This document shows positions 1 to 11,937 of a DNA stretch of 64,000 nucleotides, in pieces. The position numbers and the translations under genes are program-made. Source of the stretch: Rugalucina vietnamica (taxonomy: Eukaryota > Mollusca > Bivalvia > Lucinida > Lucinidae); contig OZ024878.1 of NCBI GenBank assembly GCA_964017185.1, positions 4,960,151-5,024,150 of the forward strand. Reading direction: 5' to 3'. The notes under the pieces were generated by a model. That model was given only the letters and a program-made list of their open reading frames with translations, did no database searches and was not told the DNA's origin. Position 1 is the stretch's first letter. Each line of letters starts with the position of its first letter.

Positions 1-327
1 TCACACACATGCGGTGGCTGTGTGTACACGTCATCATTATCATAGAAAAAACTGCAAACTAGCAGTCTGCTTTATTTCAAATTCATTTTGGTAGGACTGT
101 TTTGTCAAAACATTACCAAACACTCGACATAGCCGTGTGTCGAAATTTCACGGAGTACCTCCACTGTTGAAAAAGATTGTTAATTATAAAGTTTCAAGCT
201 TATTTGACTGTTTAATCTCATAATTTAAACGAACTCGGGCATACATATTCTTACTAAACGATTTACGATTAATATATATATTCGTCTTATATTATTATTT
301 CATGTATTAGACATTGTACGGGATGCG

Positions 328-639
328 TCATAATGAAATCCAAAACAGCGATTGGTCTATGTGGTACATATCGTATTCAACAGTAAAGACACAAAAATCC
401 ACAGGACCATGTTTTAAAATGCGATAAAACAGCAATACGGCACTTCCCGGCATAAATGCGAGGTTCATTAGATTAAATTGCAAAGTTTGTCCTACGTAAG
501 TATTAAATGAAAATTTGTCGCAAAGCGTCGGAACAATGTTAAATTTCAAAAGAAAAACACCACTTTTTTGAAAATTAGAAATGTCAGTTCTAGGCTTTTC
601 GTCTTTATTCCACCGAACACCGAAGTTGTATCTACGCAT
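328..639 (-). CDS. Hypothetical ORF, 103 residues, unrecognised
   Basis: An open frame on the minus strand beginning at an ATG and ending in TGA. The composition is balanced, with no low complexity, and nothing in it marks it as a repeat seen elsewhere in the window. I recognise no domain; the C-terminal half is rich in aromatic residues (DFCVFTVEYDMYHID). It could be a single exon, an exon of a gene running off the left edge, or chance. No splice partner or promoter could be supported. Confidence 0.22.
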   Translation of the reverse strand: MRRYNFGVRWNKDEKPRTDISNFQKSGVFLLKFNIVPTLCDKFSFNTYVGQTLQFNLMNLAFMPGSAVLLFYRILKHGPVDFCVFTVEYDMYHIDQSLFWISL

Positions 640-1120
640 ATCATCTTAATTATGGTTCAGACACTTAATCGTAATTAAATTTCATTGAGTGCGCATACAT
701 GAAGACAGGTGTCACCCTGTGGTGACACTTGCGCATACGGTACTTTTATTTCCGGTAACAAAATTCAGGCGAAGCTCTGGAATTGTTAAGAAGCTACCGC
801 GGTGCAGGAGATAGGGATCAAAGGCGATAACAATTAGGTGATAATGGCTCTCGACTGTTGTCTTTTTGCATTGAAGTGTATGGAGCACACAGCATGCTGC
901 TAAAGGTGCTAATTTCCGCTATAATTAAGTACGAATTCCAGGTATAACAGTTCCCTGCTCAGACTAAGACTATATAAAGTATCCATGACCAACTTAATAC
1001 AACAATTGACAAAATTTATGACTGGAATGGTATCTATGACCTTAATAATATACAACTCAGACAAGGACTGTAAAAGGTATCTATGACCATTTTTATGATA
1101 ATTTTCTTAGTCATAATTAT

Positions 1121-1121
<1 letters not shown>
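640..1121. other. Non-coding stretch, nothing recognised
   Basis: AT-rich sequence with a loosely repeated phrase (TATCTATGACC at about 1030 and 1078, TATCCATGACC near 980). No gene, RNA or element boundary was identified. Confidence 0.4.

Positions 1122-1158
<37 letters not shown>
1122..1158. repeat. (TG)n microsatellite
   Basis: Uninterrupted TG dinucleotide run of about 18 units. Confidence 0.97.
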
Positions 1159-1159
<1 letters not shown>

Positions 1160-1216
1160 ATTGATAGAAAAAAATCTTTCGTCAACCGGAACCGGAATTG
1201 TTATTTTTCACCTCAT

Positions 1217-1340
1217 CGTGACGTTTCAACACGCGCTGCATAATAGTAATTGGTCGATTTACTTTCCACAAAGTTTTGCGTTGTCGTGACGTTTCAACAC
1301 GCGCTGCATTATACTAATTGATCAATTAACTTTCCATAAT
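1217..1340 (+). repeat. 67-bp tandem duplication
   Basis: Two adjacent copies of a unit beginning GTGACGTTTCAACACGCGCT, offset by 67 bp, with several substitutions between them. Function unknown. Confidence 0.8.
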
Positions 1341-1439
1341 GATAATGGTCGGAAATGGTCATCAGGGTGAGGAAGTTGTCATGTATATGTACTTATTTTA
1401 AAATTAGCTGCGCAATGGGAGAAGGGTAGTGCCTTATTT

Positions 1440-1845
1440 CATATTATTAGTTGAATATTACAGTTAAGCATTCTCATCCTTACTGGATCAAATATTTTGC
1501 ATTTCAAAAGCAGTATGACTGGCATTCTAGGTCAACTGAATCTCTTGAGAATCGGAGGAAGGACAGTAGACTTATATTGCTATACAAAGGTCTAAAGGGT
1601 AAAACCAGAATACCCACAGATGACCTTATTCCAAAGAATAGCCGTTGTAGAAATCAACATTCTTTGGCTTTTCAGACACCTTCAGCTAGCAAAGAAGCGT
1701 ACAAAAGTAGTTTCTTTCCACAGACTATCAGGGACTAGAATGACCTCCCTGATTCTCTTATCTCCTCTGCTGAGGTGTCTGATGACTGTGTGTCCAAGTT
1801 CGCATCTCTTGTGAGAACCAGGGACTAATTTCCCTCCTAGCGCCC
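1440..1845 (+). mobile_element. LINE 3' end remnant (CR1/Jockey-type)
   Basis: Translates to the C-terminal tail of a non-LTR reverse transcriptase: SLENRR, ILLYKGLKG, then SSFFPQTIRD and, past an in-frame TAG in place of an expected Trp codon, NDLPDSLISS. The same tail occurs in the longer LINE at 4811-6633 (FFPRTIPLWNRLP). It is broken and 5' truncated, so not functional. A C-rich run follows at 1843-1855. Confidence 0.8.
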
Positions 1846-2189
1846 CCCCCCCCCGGTGAAGTATTGTCAATTTGGCGTGTCACCAGTTAACCATTCAGAT
1901 TCAGTAGACCAGAATACCAGGGCTCCGTTGTACTCAGTTTTACAATTGTTCATCTCAGTATCATACACATCCCATCGGTCTTATGCTGGCTACAAAAGCA
2001 GGTGTTCTTGCATGGTCTTCTTCAGCTTCTTTTCAAAGTTTACACGATAATGAATTTTTATTGCCACAATATTTTGTCACCCTCTTTGACTGTAAAATGC
2101 ATGTACCAGTTAGAAGCCTTAGCTCAACCGAAAGTTTTTATCCTCACGAATGGGTTTCCTTTCATTTAATTCGGTAGCTCCGGTGCCGT

Positions 2190-2345
2190 CGGTGAACCGT
2201 CTCGTTTGTTCGGCCGAATCCGGGTCGTTTCGGCCCTGGGTCGTTTCGGCAAATTTTGGGGTGGGCCGTTTCGGCCTTGGTAGGTGGGTCGTTTCAGCCA
2301 ATTTTCTTGGTGAGTCGATTCGGCCCCAAGTCGTTTCGGCCAAAG
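2190..2345 (+). repeat. Degenerate array of TCGTTTCGGCC units
   Basis: About eight loosely spaced copies of an 11-15-bp unit with core GTCGTTTCGGCC (variants GAGTCGATTCGGCC and GTCTCGTTTGTTCGGCC). The mirror-image array lies at 3545-3665. GC content is far above the surroundings. Confidence 0.85.
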
Positions 2346-2570
2346 CATATGGAAATCTTCAGGTAAGTAATTACTCAAAGATAAATTGATCTTCTTGAGT
2401 ATACGCGTTTTCGTGACATATACATGATGTATGCATGTGGAATGTTTTGGAAGTATTGTAGTCACAGTTCCATTCTAACATGTTCTTAGTGTCTCGGAAA
2501 AAGTTCCCATTAACATTTAATGATTAGTACTAGAAAGGATTGAAAGAGTTGAGGGAATGAATGAATGAAT

Positions 2571-3257
<687 letters not shown>

Positions 3258-3279
3258 TGTACAATTAAACCAGTGGCGG

Positions 3280-3378
3280 ATTTAGAGGGGGTTCGGGGGG
3301 TTCACTCGATCGAACCCCTCTTGATGAATTTGAACCACCCCTTCCAGTTCCAGAAATCCTGGATCCTCCCCTGCAATT
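3280..3378. repeat. Interspersed repeat beginning CAGTGGCGGATTTAGA
   Basis: GC-rich stretch starting CCAGTGGCGGATTTAGAGGG and containing internal self-complementary C- and G-runs. It resembles the end of a DNA-transposon-derived repeat common in animal genomes (recalled, not searched). Confidence 0.45.
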
Positions 3379-3544
3379 AAACTAAACACGTAGTTATGAA
3401 GTTATCGGCAATTGCGAGGGGAATATTTTCAGTGATGCACCAGCTGTCAGTGATCTAATTATAATGGTGATTATCAATTTTGTTACTGGCTGCATGGTAA
3501 ACAAGCCTCGTATAGCATATAGTATATAAGGAATGGATAAAATC

Positions 3545-3690
3545 AGGCCGAAACGACTCACCAAAAATTTGCCGAAACGAGCCAGGACCGAATCGACTCA
3601 GGCCGAAACGACCCAGGCCGAAACGACCCACGACCGAAACGACTCAAGGCCGAAACGACGGAAGCGGGTCAACTCGGCCTGATACCAAAA
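3545..3690 (-). repeat. Mirror array of GGCCGAAACGAC units
   Basis: Reverse-orientation counterpart of the array at 2190: successive copies of GGCCGAAACGACYCA, ending in a switch to the related unit GGGTCAACTCGGCC at about 3667. Confidence 0.85.
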
Positions 3691-4254
3691 GGTACAAGTA
3701 GGCAAAGATCAGGAAAAGGCGCAATCAGAAAAAGATTCCCACTCCAAAAACCGAGGTGGGAAAAAACCAAACTAACAATCAGGTACTTATACCATGAAAC
3801 ATATCGTAAGCCGAATGAGCAGCTATTTTCCCAATAGGTGGCCACTCAGTTACCTTAACTTAACTAAAAATATGTAAACATACATAAGGCGCCAACAGCA
3901 CAAAATTTTTTTAAACACCAAGACATAAAACAAAAAGAACCACCACAGAAGTATCGACTTGGAACGATCAGTAACACAAAGTTACTGGCGGGCTTAAACC
4001 GGTTTTACAGGTACCTAACCTCACCCTCAGCTTCTGCAGTGGTTCATAACATTTAGTTAGTTCTTCGGTCCTCGTGGTGAATCTCTAACTAGTCAATGAA
4101 TCATCAAGAACAAACAAATAAATCATGATAAACATCCTGATGAATAAAAAACCAGGACTCACAGATTGAGTAAGCTGCCCGACGATGGAGATCCCTGGGC
4201 GCCGAATAACCTACTAACTCCGGAGCAAAAGAAAAACACCAGTTGGACCCGGTA
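3691..4254. other. Non-coding stretch between arrays
   Basis: No open frame of note and no recognised repeat. It lies between two unit arrays and may be the interior of one element. Confidence 0.35.
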
Positions 4255-4312
4255 CTCGGCTAGTGAGTCAACTCGGCCTCGGGTTAACTCGGCCGGGTCA
4301 ATTCGGCCTCTT
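4255..4312 (+). repeat. Short array of GTCAACTCGGCC units
   Basis: Four tandem variants of GGGTCAACTCGGCC. The inverted counterpart is at 6631-6700 on the other side of the LINE. Confidence 0.8.
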
Positions 4313-4810
4313 ATTTTTTCTATTACAGGAGGGGTATTTTATAAGTGCATGATGCTTTTAGATATGAATAATTATTTTATATGTTGATATATTCTGGATA
4401 CGTACAGAGAAAATATAGGATGGCCTTAATTTTAGTATTACAAACAGATCAACATTCTCCTTATCACTGCGTAAATGTCCATAGGGTGTAAACTGCCTAT
4501 AGGGAAACGAGCAAGCAAGTTAATAAGTTTTAATTTTAGGCATTGAATTATATGTGCATTATAGTAAAGCATTCACACCTAAAACAGTACCGCAATTAAA
4601 TAAAGTGTGGTTACTTTTGGCTACGCCCAATTGCAGCGGTAGGCCTTCTGGTATATTCGATGGTTTGATTAATATATGTATATATTAATTCTCATGTATA
4701 TTCCCGTGTATATTATGGAAGAGACCGACGAAAATAACTGGTTAAAATGAGAATTATAAATAGGCATTACCTCATATCTGCTTTTACCATAACTATATAT
4801 TTAAATATAA

Positions 4811-6633
4811 GGCCGACGGAATTCGGAAGCTACTCCAGAAGACAAACCCAAGGAAAGCCACAGGTCCTGATAATATACCTGCCCGAATCCTGAAGGAATG
4901 TGCTTCTGAACTAGCCCCAATCCTAACCACCATTTTCAACAGGTCACTTAATGAAGGTAAAGTGCCAGAGGACTGGAGACACGCCAATGTGACAGCCATC
5001 TTCAAAAAGGGTACTCGCCACGATGCCGCTAACTACCGACCGGTTTCCCTTACATCCCTGTGCTGTAAACTACTAGAGCATGTGATAGTGTCAAAAACAA
5101 TGCAACACCTGGACAGATACCACATTCTGAGTGACTGTCAACATGGATTCAGGGCAAAAAGAAGCTGCGAGACTCAGATCTTGACGTTATACCATGAACT
5201 GGCAGCATCCCTCGACAAGAAGATCCAGACTGACATGATCATCTTGGACTTCAGTAAAGCGTTTGATCGCGTTCCGCATCAACGCTTACTGAAGAAGGTT
5301 CACCACTATGGCATCCGTGGAACTACACATCAGTGGATCTCATCTTTCCTAAACTCCAGAACACAGCAGGTCTTAGTAGAGGGACAATCTTCGGAGAAGG
5401 TTCCAGTCGTCAGCGGAGTACCACAGGGGTCGGTTCTAGGTCCAGTCCTATTCCTGATGTTTATCAACGACCTACCTGACAACATAATCTCCAGCACGAG
5501 ACTCTTCGCGGACGATTGCATACTTTACCGACAGATATCATCAGACAATGACCAAAACTTACTACAAGATGACCTGGATAGACTTGCAACATGGGAAAAT
5601 ACCTGGGGAATGGAATTTCATCCACAGAAGTGTAGTATTCTACGTATCTACAGACCCAAGACAAACCCAAGGACCTTCCAGTATCAACTAAAGGGTGTAG
5701 CTCTAGCAGAGGAACAGTCATCAAAGTATCTGGGGGTGGATATCCAGTCTAACCTAACCTGGAATGACCATATCAACAGAATCACAAAGAAGTCTAACAG
5801 TATGCTAGGTTTCCTAAGACGCAACTTGCGGCAAGCAGGCGAGGAAACCAAAGCCCAGGCCTACTTCACAATGGTCAGATCCAACCTTGACTACTGTTGC
5901 ACAATCTGGAATCCCCACAATAAGGAGCAGATTAAGCAGATTGAAATGGTCCAGCGCAGGTCTGCACGATTTGTAACCAGCAGATACGGAAACACCAGCA
6001 GTGTCACCGACATGTTAGACTACCTCGGCTGGGAGTCACATGAGACAAGACGGAGCAAACTGCAGCTAATTGTGCTCTACAAAATCGTACATGGACTTAT
6101 AGATATTCCACCAGAAGACTACCTAGTACAAGGGAACTCCAGGACTAGAGCAGCACACAAACATAAGTACCGGCATTACTCTACATCCTCTGACTGCTTC
6201 AAATACAGCTTCTTCCCAAGGACAATCCCGCTTTGGAACAGATTACCAGCAGCCGCAGCTGAGGCTCCCTCCTTGGCATCATTCAAGAGGGAGCTATCCA
6301 CGCTAACCTTCTAATGGGGATCTCTCTCCCAGCCATGAACGTACCCCCAGATGAAGAGTGATGAGCTGTGTCGTCGGGTCTGGCACCCAGGTACCCCCAG
6401 GGTTGGCGGATTGGTCTCACTCTGATGGGCGAAAAGTGGCTGGGAACAACTTTTCTTGTATTTCTTCCTTTTTACTATTTTGCATTCCTCCTACTTGTTA
6501 TACAGTCCCCCTTATACTTCTATCTTTTCTATTTTCTCTTTCAGTTTCATTCTTGCGCACCACTAAAGAATTGTCAAGTATGACAGCTTAGTGTATCAAC
6601 GTAGATGTAGATGTAGATGTAGATGTAGACTTG
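4811..6633 (+). mobile_element. 5'-truncated LINE with reverse transcriptase ORF
   Basis: An open frame runs from about 4811 to the TAA at 6312-6314, about 500 residues. It carries the reverse-transcriptase signature of a non-LTR element: ATGPDNIPARILKE, then NYRPVSLTS, catalytic motif A (ILDFSKAFDRVPH), motif B (SGVPQGSVLGPVLF) and motif C (LFADDCILYR). All three catalytic aspartates are present. The endonuclease half is missing, as usual for a 5'-truncated copy. The C-terminus ends in the FFPRTIPLWNRLP thumb motif shared with the fragments at 1440 and 2571. A 3' untranslated region follows and ends in a (TAGATG)n tail at 6599-6630. Clade is probably CR1/Jockey; this was judged by eye. The intact frame suggests a recent insertion, but without its 5' part it cannot be autonomous. 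Confidence 0.9.
6599..6630 (+). repeat. (GATGTA)n LINE tail
   Basis: Five hexanucleotide units immediately after the LINE 3' UTR. Confidence 0.9.
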
Positions 6634-6745
6634 ACCCGGCCGGGTTGACCCGGCCGAGCTGACCCGGGCCGACTTGACCCGAGGCCGAGTTGACCCGGAT
6701 TTTGAAACGACTCATGGTCGAAACGACCCGTTACCCCTTCGGACT
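6631..6745 (-). repeat. Array of GGCCGAGTTGACCCG then GAAACGAC units
   Basis: Five or six copies of GGCCGRGYTGACCCG followed by two of GGTCGAAACGACCC. This reproduces in reverse the order of units seen at 3545-3690 and 4255-4312. Confidence 0.85.
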
Positions 6746-6749
6746 TAAG

Positions 6750-7418
6750 TTTAAGTTTAGGATGGGAGCCGACGCAACACAAAAGTACTGCAAGAGACAT
6801 TCTGACAGAACTAGAGCAAGTAAAAAGCCGAGGAATCGAAGTAGAAATTAAGTGGACACCAGGACATGCGGAGATTAAGGGAAATGAAGAGGCAGATAGG
6901 CTGGCAAAAGAGGCATCCAAGGAAGCGGAATCAATGACTGAAGAGGACAGAACTATATCACAGGCAGAATTCAGGCAAGCAGTTAAAGTGCATGGACTAA
7001 CAGCATGGCAAAGGCAATGGGATGCTTCTGAAAAAGGCAGATTCCTTTATGGCCTGAAGCCAAAAGTAACAATGAAGACAATGTTTGACTACCCGAACAA
7101 GAAACTATACAACCAAATTGCACAACTAAGAATAGGATATGCTAAACTTAATGACTACTTGTACAAGATTGGGGTATCTGAAACTAAAAACTGTAGTTGT
7201 GGAGAAATTGAGACAATAGAGCACTATCTATTAGAGTGTGAAAATTACTTTGACCAAAGAGAAAGAATGAGAACAAGCTTATTTCACCAAACAGGCATAT
7301 AGTTGAATTAACCACAGAAATCTTATTAGGCAGTAACGACACAGACACAGAGAAAGACTTCGGACCAAATATCATATCAGCTCTGGGTGACTTCATCACT
7401 CAGACTGCCCGGTTTTAA
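6750..7418 (+). mobile_element. LINE remnant: RNase H and C-terminal domain
   Basis: The frame ending at 7302 contains an RNase H C-terminal motif (WTPGHAEIKGNEEADRLAKE, about 6852-6911), a spacer, and a zinc-binding CSCGEIETIEHYLLEC at about 7193-7240, typical of the 3' end of I-clade/RNase H-bearing non-LTR elements. A one-base frameshift near 7300 moves the reading into another frame (VELTTEILLG) that ends at a TAA at 7416-7418, presumably the ancestral stop. The reverse transcriptase is absent, so this is a truncated dead copy of a different LINE lineage from its neighbour. Confidence 0.82.
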
Positions 7419-7706
7419 CTTCCGCGCCCACCGCAAAGTACCGCGAGTTAGTCACTTAAGAAGAAATTACCGCGAGATCACGTTACTGACGAGATACTAC
7501 TGTAGCCCGCTAGGCTGAGCGAGTTCATTATCAATCACACGCCAGCTGAACGCCCAATAATGGCCACTTGTTTACACGCTGTTGCCATGGGGCCAACCAA
7601 TCAAAAGTTGTTTACATGACCTGAGTCACAGCCTTTACGATAATCGGATTTTCTATTTTAAGAAAGGCTTCCCCCACACTGAATCGGCTGTATAGCATAG
7701 ATATTT

Positions 7707-7930
7707 GAGCCACCTCGTGGGAAAACCAATAATGTGGTTTTTGAACAGGTCCGACACAAGCCAACCTGTACAGTCGCAGAAGACAGCTAGAAGCATGAAA
7801 TTTTGGATTTTAGAAGAAGAGGAATTGTGCTATCCGTGAAGCGAAAACAAAGGCGCTGATCGATCAGCTTCGCGGCTTCTTTGTTTTCGCCTAGTCTACG
7901 CAGATTGTTAGTTTTCCCACGAGGCGGCTC
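7707..7930 (-). mobile_element. MITE-A copy 1 (snapback, family description)
   Basis: Family A elements are 220-245 bp, start GAGCC and end GGCTC. They carry a near-perfect central hairpin: AAACAAAGGCGC, GATCAGCTTCGC, a 4-6-base loop, then the complement. One arm is longer and contains ACTATCCGTGTAGC, a poly-purine AAGAAGAGGAATTG, GAAATTTC and CTGTACAG. No coding potential. At least 25 copies lie in this window. This copy is complete and its flanks share ATT. Confidence 0.85.
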
Positions 7931-9228
7931 ATTAATGATGCTATTGTAACAGCGAATTATGTGTTTGTAGATCATTGGCGGCACGTGGTAAAAGAAAAAC
8001 AGGCTTGCTTATTAACGGTTTACAATAGTAGTAGAAATAGCTATATCCACATATTGAAAAAATAGCACACTCGTCTATTGAACTACGAAAGATTCTTCTG
8101 TGTCTTTTATATTCTGCTGCACACATCGGCTTGTATACGACCAAATGCCCCTTTTTCTGTGTTTCTTGTCGTGCAACCACAGCGTCTATTAAAATAATAC
8201 ATAAACCTGTCATCTCTTAATTACCTGATTCTACACACGCATTAGATTTTCAGAAAATGGTGATAACGCTTCATGTAGTGTTAATATGTTCAATTGATAA
8301 CTGTGTTATTTTATTGACTTTTTAAACTGTTTGCTTTTATAGCTCTAGTTCGAGATGGAGGTTGAGGAAAGAAAGCGAAGCTGATCTGCGTCTTTGCTTT
8401 TGCATATATATATGCAAAACGTTTGGTTTTTCATGGCACTGCTCAATTATATGTTGATCATCGAACTTGTTTTTAAAAGTTGTATGCTGCAAACCCTTCA
8501 TAATTCTATGACCAGTTTCTATTATATGTACAGGCTATCATTTAAATCTACCATCATTTGCAGTAATATTCATTGTACATGTTGTACAACTGTGGAATCA
8601 TAAATTCAACAATTACCGCACACAGGCCTATTTAATGTTTTTAACGAGACCTTTTTTTCTGCTGTTAGATTTGTGCTAAAAGAAACAATAAACTGGCTAA
8701 TTGTTTTCAACACCTGATATGGTTTCATTGATAACGACATAGCTACACATCTGCGAGCAGACAACAACAGTACAATTCAAACATTAGAGTAGTCTACGCG
8801 CTGGCGCGTAGACAATTATAGTATTGGGATATCGCAGCTAAAATTATTACATCCACGAATGCTTGGATGTAAATATTGGCGTACGGCTTGTGTTATTGGA
8901 TTTTCAAATCCGACACATGCGCAGTGGAGCAGTCTAATACTACTGTCGTTTCGACATTGAATCAACGAATCAACGACTTAATTCAACTTCCGGCGTTTGG
9001 CGCACATTTTCCATTTTTGTTACATATTTATTAGGCTGTCTCAATGTAATTATTTGATGTCTTGTTTAGCTGATACATTGAACATTTACAGGAAATCAAA
9101 ACTTCTCAGAAAGCAATTCAATAATGACATTAAATATCGTCTAAGGGTATCCATTTTGTCCCAAATGTATAGCTAGTCAGGTGTCATCTTATTCTGCGCA
9201 TCTAAGAGATATATTTGTCTATGTGAAC
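7931..9228. other. Non-coding stretch with one strong palindrome
   Basis: No gene or element boundary recognised. It contains a perfect 10-bp-stem palindrome (GTCTACGCGC, two-base loop) at 8792-8813 and an ETS-like CTTCCGGC near 8989. The latter is the only promoter-like cue upstream of SAAL1 and is too weak to call. Confidence 0.35.
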
Positions 9229-9756
9229 ATGTATGAGGGTCTGGATGGGGTATAATGATTAAAGAATAATGGCCTAAAAATTTTAATGAGAGTGAATAAA
9301 GAGCCAAAAATTTAATGATTAGTGAATAAGTAGGTCCTAAAAAATAATGAATAAATGAAAAATTTTAATGAATAGCAGAATAATATAATGAATAGTGAAT
9401 AATAACATTTTAAAGAATAATGAATATGCTAAATTTGGCTATGGAATTGTCTTAGATGGCCTCCCTGACATTCCAGAATTTCATTTTTTTCGCCCCCAGA
9501 CCCGATTTAGCTCAAATGTTATAGTCATATTTCTGAAATCTTTGAATGTTTGGAAAGACATAGCATGTGACTCACTTCATGAATCTTTTAAAAAAATGTG
9601 TCATTTACTGAGCCAGATACTATTTCACTGTTTTGTTTGCTTATGTATAAGTATTTTCTTTTTATTCTGTTACCCCACTTTGTCCTTATTATGTATGTTC
9701 CAATCATATAATGATAATCTTTTCTGTGGACGGACATCACTTTGCTTTTTTATATG

Positions 9757-10148
9757 AGGCCTAAAATAAAATTTTGTTTGTTTGCAATTGCCTACCTACC
9801 CACTATTTTTCCTCCTACCCAAAAAATTTTATTGGGTTTTCTAGAGGTGTTTTTTTTTTTTTTTTTTTTTTTAATGACTGGTCTTTGTTTGCAGCGCGGC
9901 TAAGGGCGATTTAGTAATATAATAATTTTCAGTCAACTTTTATAGGCTCTGTTTAAATTTATTAAGATTCCTGTTGGACTTGAGCACTGTGTTGCTTAAT
10001 TACATTATTACATGTATATTAAATTTAAACAAAATATATACTGCATATTTCCACATGACCAAAAAAAAAAAAAAAATCCGACCTACCTACCCACACCTTC
10101 AAACCCTGGGTAGGCAATTGCAAACAAACAATTTTTTAAGGATGGCCT
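9757..10148. mobile_element. MITE-J copy 1 (AGGCC..GGATGGCCT)
   Basis: TIR element with ends like AGGCCTAAAATAAAATTTTG and AATTTTTTAAGGATGGCCT. Inside are inverted GCAATTGCCTACCTACCCAC blocks and two homopolymer tracts (poly-T at 9850, poly-A at 10063). Family of 340-395 bp. Confidence 0.78.
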
Positions 10149-10570
10149 GACAGAGCATAATTATGGTGACTTTTGCAATCAGAAACAAGCCAGTACTAAG
10201 AACGTTAATGCAAATCTAACTGGCAGTTTAAATGGCGCTACATAATTTTTTCCTCGCTCGCTTCGCTCGCTCGGTATTTAAGACATTTATAAAATGTTTT
10301 GTACAATCAGGCACAAGCACAAAATCATACTTCACATAGTACTCCTATGCTTCCTAGTTAACTAAATAAAAACATCAGCTTTTTATTATAACTTTTACCC
10401 CTGAAGTTACAATTTTTCATAAATTAACCTTTGATATGCATAACTGAAGAGAAAGATTCAGGATGAAACTCAGGGCATATTCAGTATACAGTTTGGAGGG
10501 GATTATATTCCCAAAAATCAGTTAACTATTATGGAAAGTTTCTATGAGGCTTTGCGGTCTAGCAGCTAAT

Positions 10571-11596
10571 TACTCAACAAAAAAGTTAAGGAAAATGTGT
10601 TCAAGAGCTTATTACAATAAATCAAGCAAAGTTTTAGATGGACAAACTTCAGAATGGTATAAAGTGTCTTTTAATCTTTCTAATGAGGCCATATTTGAAC
10701 TGATAGCACCTTGAGTGGCCTGGAAAATCATTGTCAAAGTTGACCAGTCGTCAAACGAGTTTTCAAAAAATTCCAGTATTGTTTGGTTTGAGTAGAAAGT
10801 GTCAATGTAGACTCTTGCCTTAAAATCATAGACTCTGAAGACAAATTTTCTCATGACAACTGACCAGTGCACAAAACAAGATGTTGAGGCATGTCAGCCT
10901 GCTTTTCCTGCACCAGCATCAGTTCCTAGATGACAATATCACGCTGCAATGCACCACGACCAACCAACTTTCTTTAATCTGACAACAATATGCCTAATTT
11001 GGTGCTGCGAAATCAGCCCCTGTTGCCCCAGAAGCATCACAGCAAAGAGCCTGGAGAATTATTTCTGACAGTATTCCACACCAGACCCAACCAGGCTGTC
11101 CCAGAATATGCAACTCTTGGTCAAGGGGATGCATGTCTGGTGAATGGGTTGCCTAGTCCTTGACCACAACGTTGTTCTGACGTAGGTAATTTGGGGTGAT
11201 CCTGGGACGATTTTCATCAGACATTGCCTCCCTGGTACCAACAATGACACTTGTGCTGAAAAGGCTTCGCAACAGGTCTGCTCTCACCTCAGTATGTGCA
11301 CTGTGCAGCTTTTCATGAGAAAATGTGTCTATGGAGGTTGAATATTGTAGGAAAAGCTCCAGTGATGACTGATACACAAACCGAACAATTTGGCAATTTT
11401 GTGAAAAATGTTGGGATGACCAGTCAGCTTTGACACTGATTTTCCAAGCTTCTGTAAGGGCTATGGTCTCAAATAATCCCTCATTTGAGAGATAAAAAGA
11501 CAACATATTATAATATGAAGTTCATGTTTCATGAAATATAACGGTTCTTTTGTTACAGGCTCTCAAACACATTTTCCTTAACTTTTTTGTTGAGTA
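10571..11596 (-). mobile_element. Tc1/mariner-type transposon, broken transposase
   Basis: The first and last 31 bases (10571-10601 and 11566-11596) are perfect inverted complements beginning with TA, the target dinucleotide of this superfamily. The minus strand encodes a transposase tail around 11060-11220: DENRPRITPNYLRQNNVVVKD, then a stop where Trp is expected, then ATHSPDMHPLDQE, matching the usual DNARPH..NNV..DWP..SPDLNPIE pattern. Other regions are not recognisable, so the copy is dead or chimeric. It sits inside the larger transposon at 9235-11840. Confidence 0.85.
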
Positions 11597-11937
11597 TATA
11601 TGCTTCTCTCAAGATGTTAAAATCAAGGTTGCACTCAGCAGATAAGGGATGCCTTAGGTGGGGAATACCTATATTTGCTATTAGAAATTAGCTGGGTGAA
11701 GAAGGCGGTTCTAGTAATTATCATATTTTAATGAATATATCGAGCTAATTTTAATGAATAAGCCAAAATTTTAATGACAGTGAATAAATGGCTAAATTTT
11801 TAGTGATTAGTGAATACCAGGACCCCCCATCCAGACCCTCATGTATGAAGGAAAACTATAGCATAAATGCACCTTAATATTGCTTTAAGTAAAAATAACA
11901 TCCCACTTTTTATTTGTTCATAGATCTGTGAGAGGTA

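Larger units (their letters stand above)
9235..11840. mobile_element. 2.6-kb DNA transposon with 6-bp TSD, carrying nested elements
   Basis: The ends GAGGGTCTGGATGGGG and its complement are flanked on both sides by ATGTAT (9229-9234 and 11841-11846). Just inside each end is a direct copy of TTTTAATGANAGTGAATAAA, then TTAGTGAATA. No transposase belonging to this element was recognised. A MITE-J (9757-10148) and a Tc1/mariner copy (10571-11596) are inserted inside. Confidence 0.7.

Noticed and set aside
4962..6314. Host gene encoding a 450-residue enzyme
   Set aside because: It is the reverse transcriptase of a 5'-truncated LINE.
8985..9005. SAAL1 promoter at an ETS-like CTTCCGGC
   Set aside because: One short motif 3.5 kb from the first coding exon, with no donor site nearby, is not enough.
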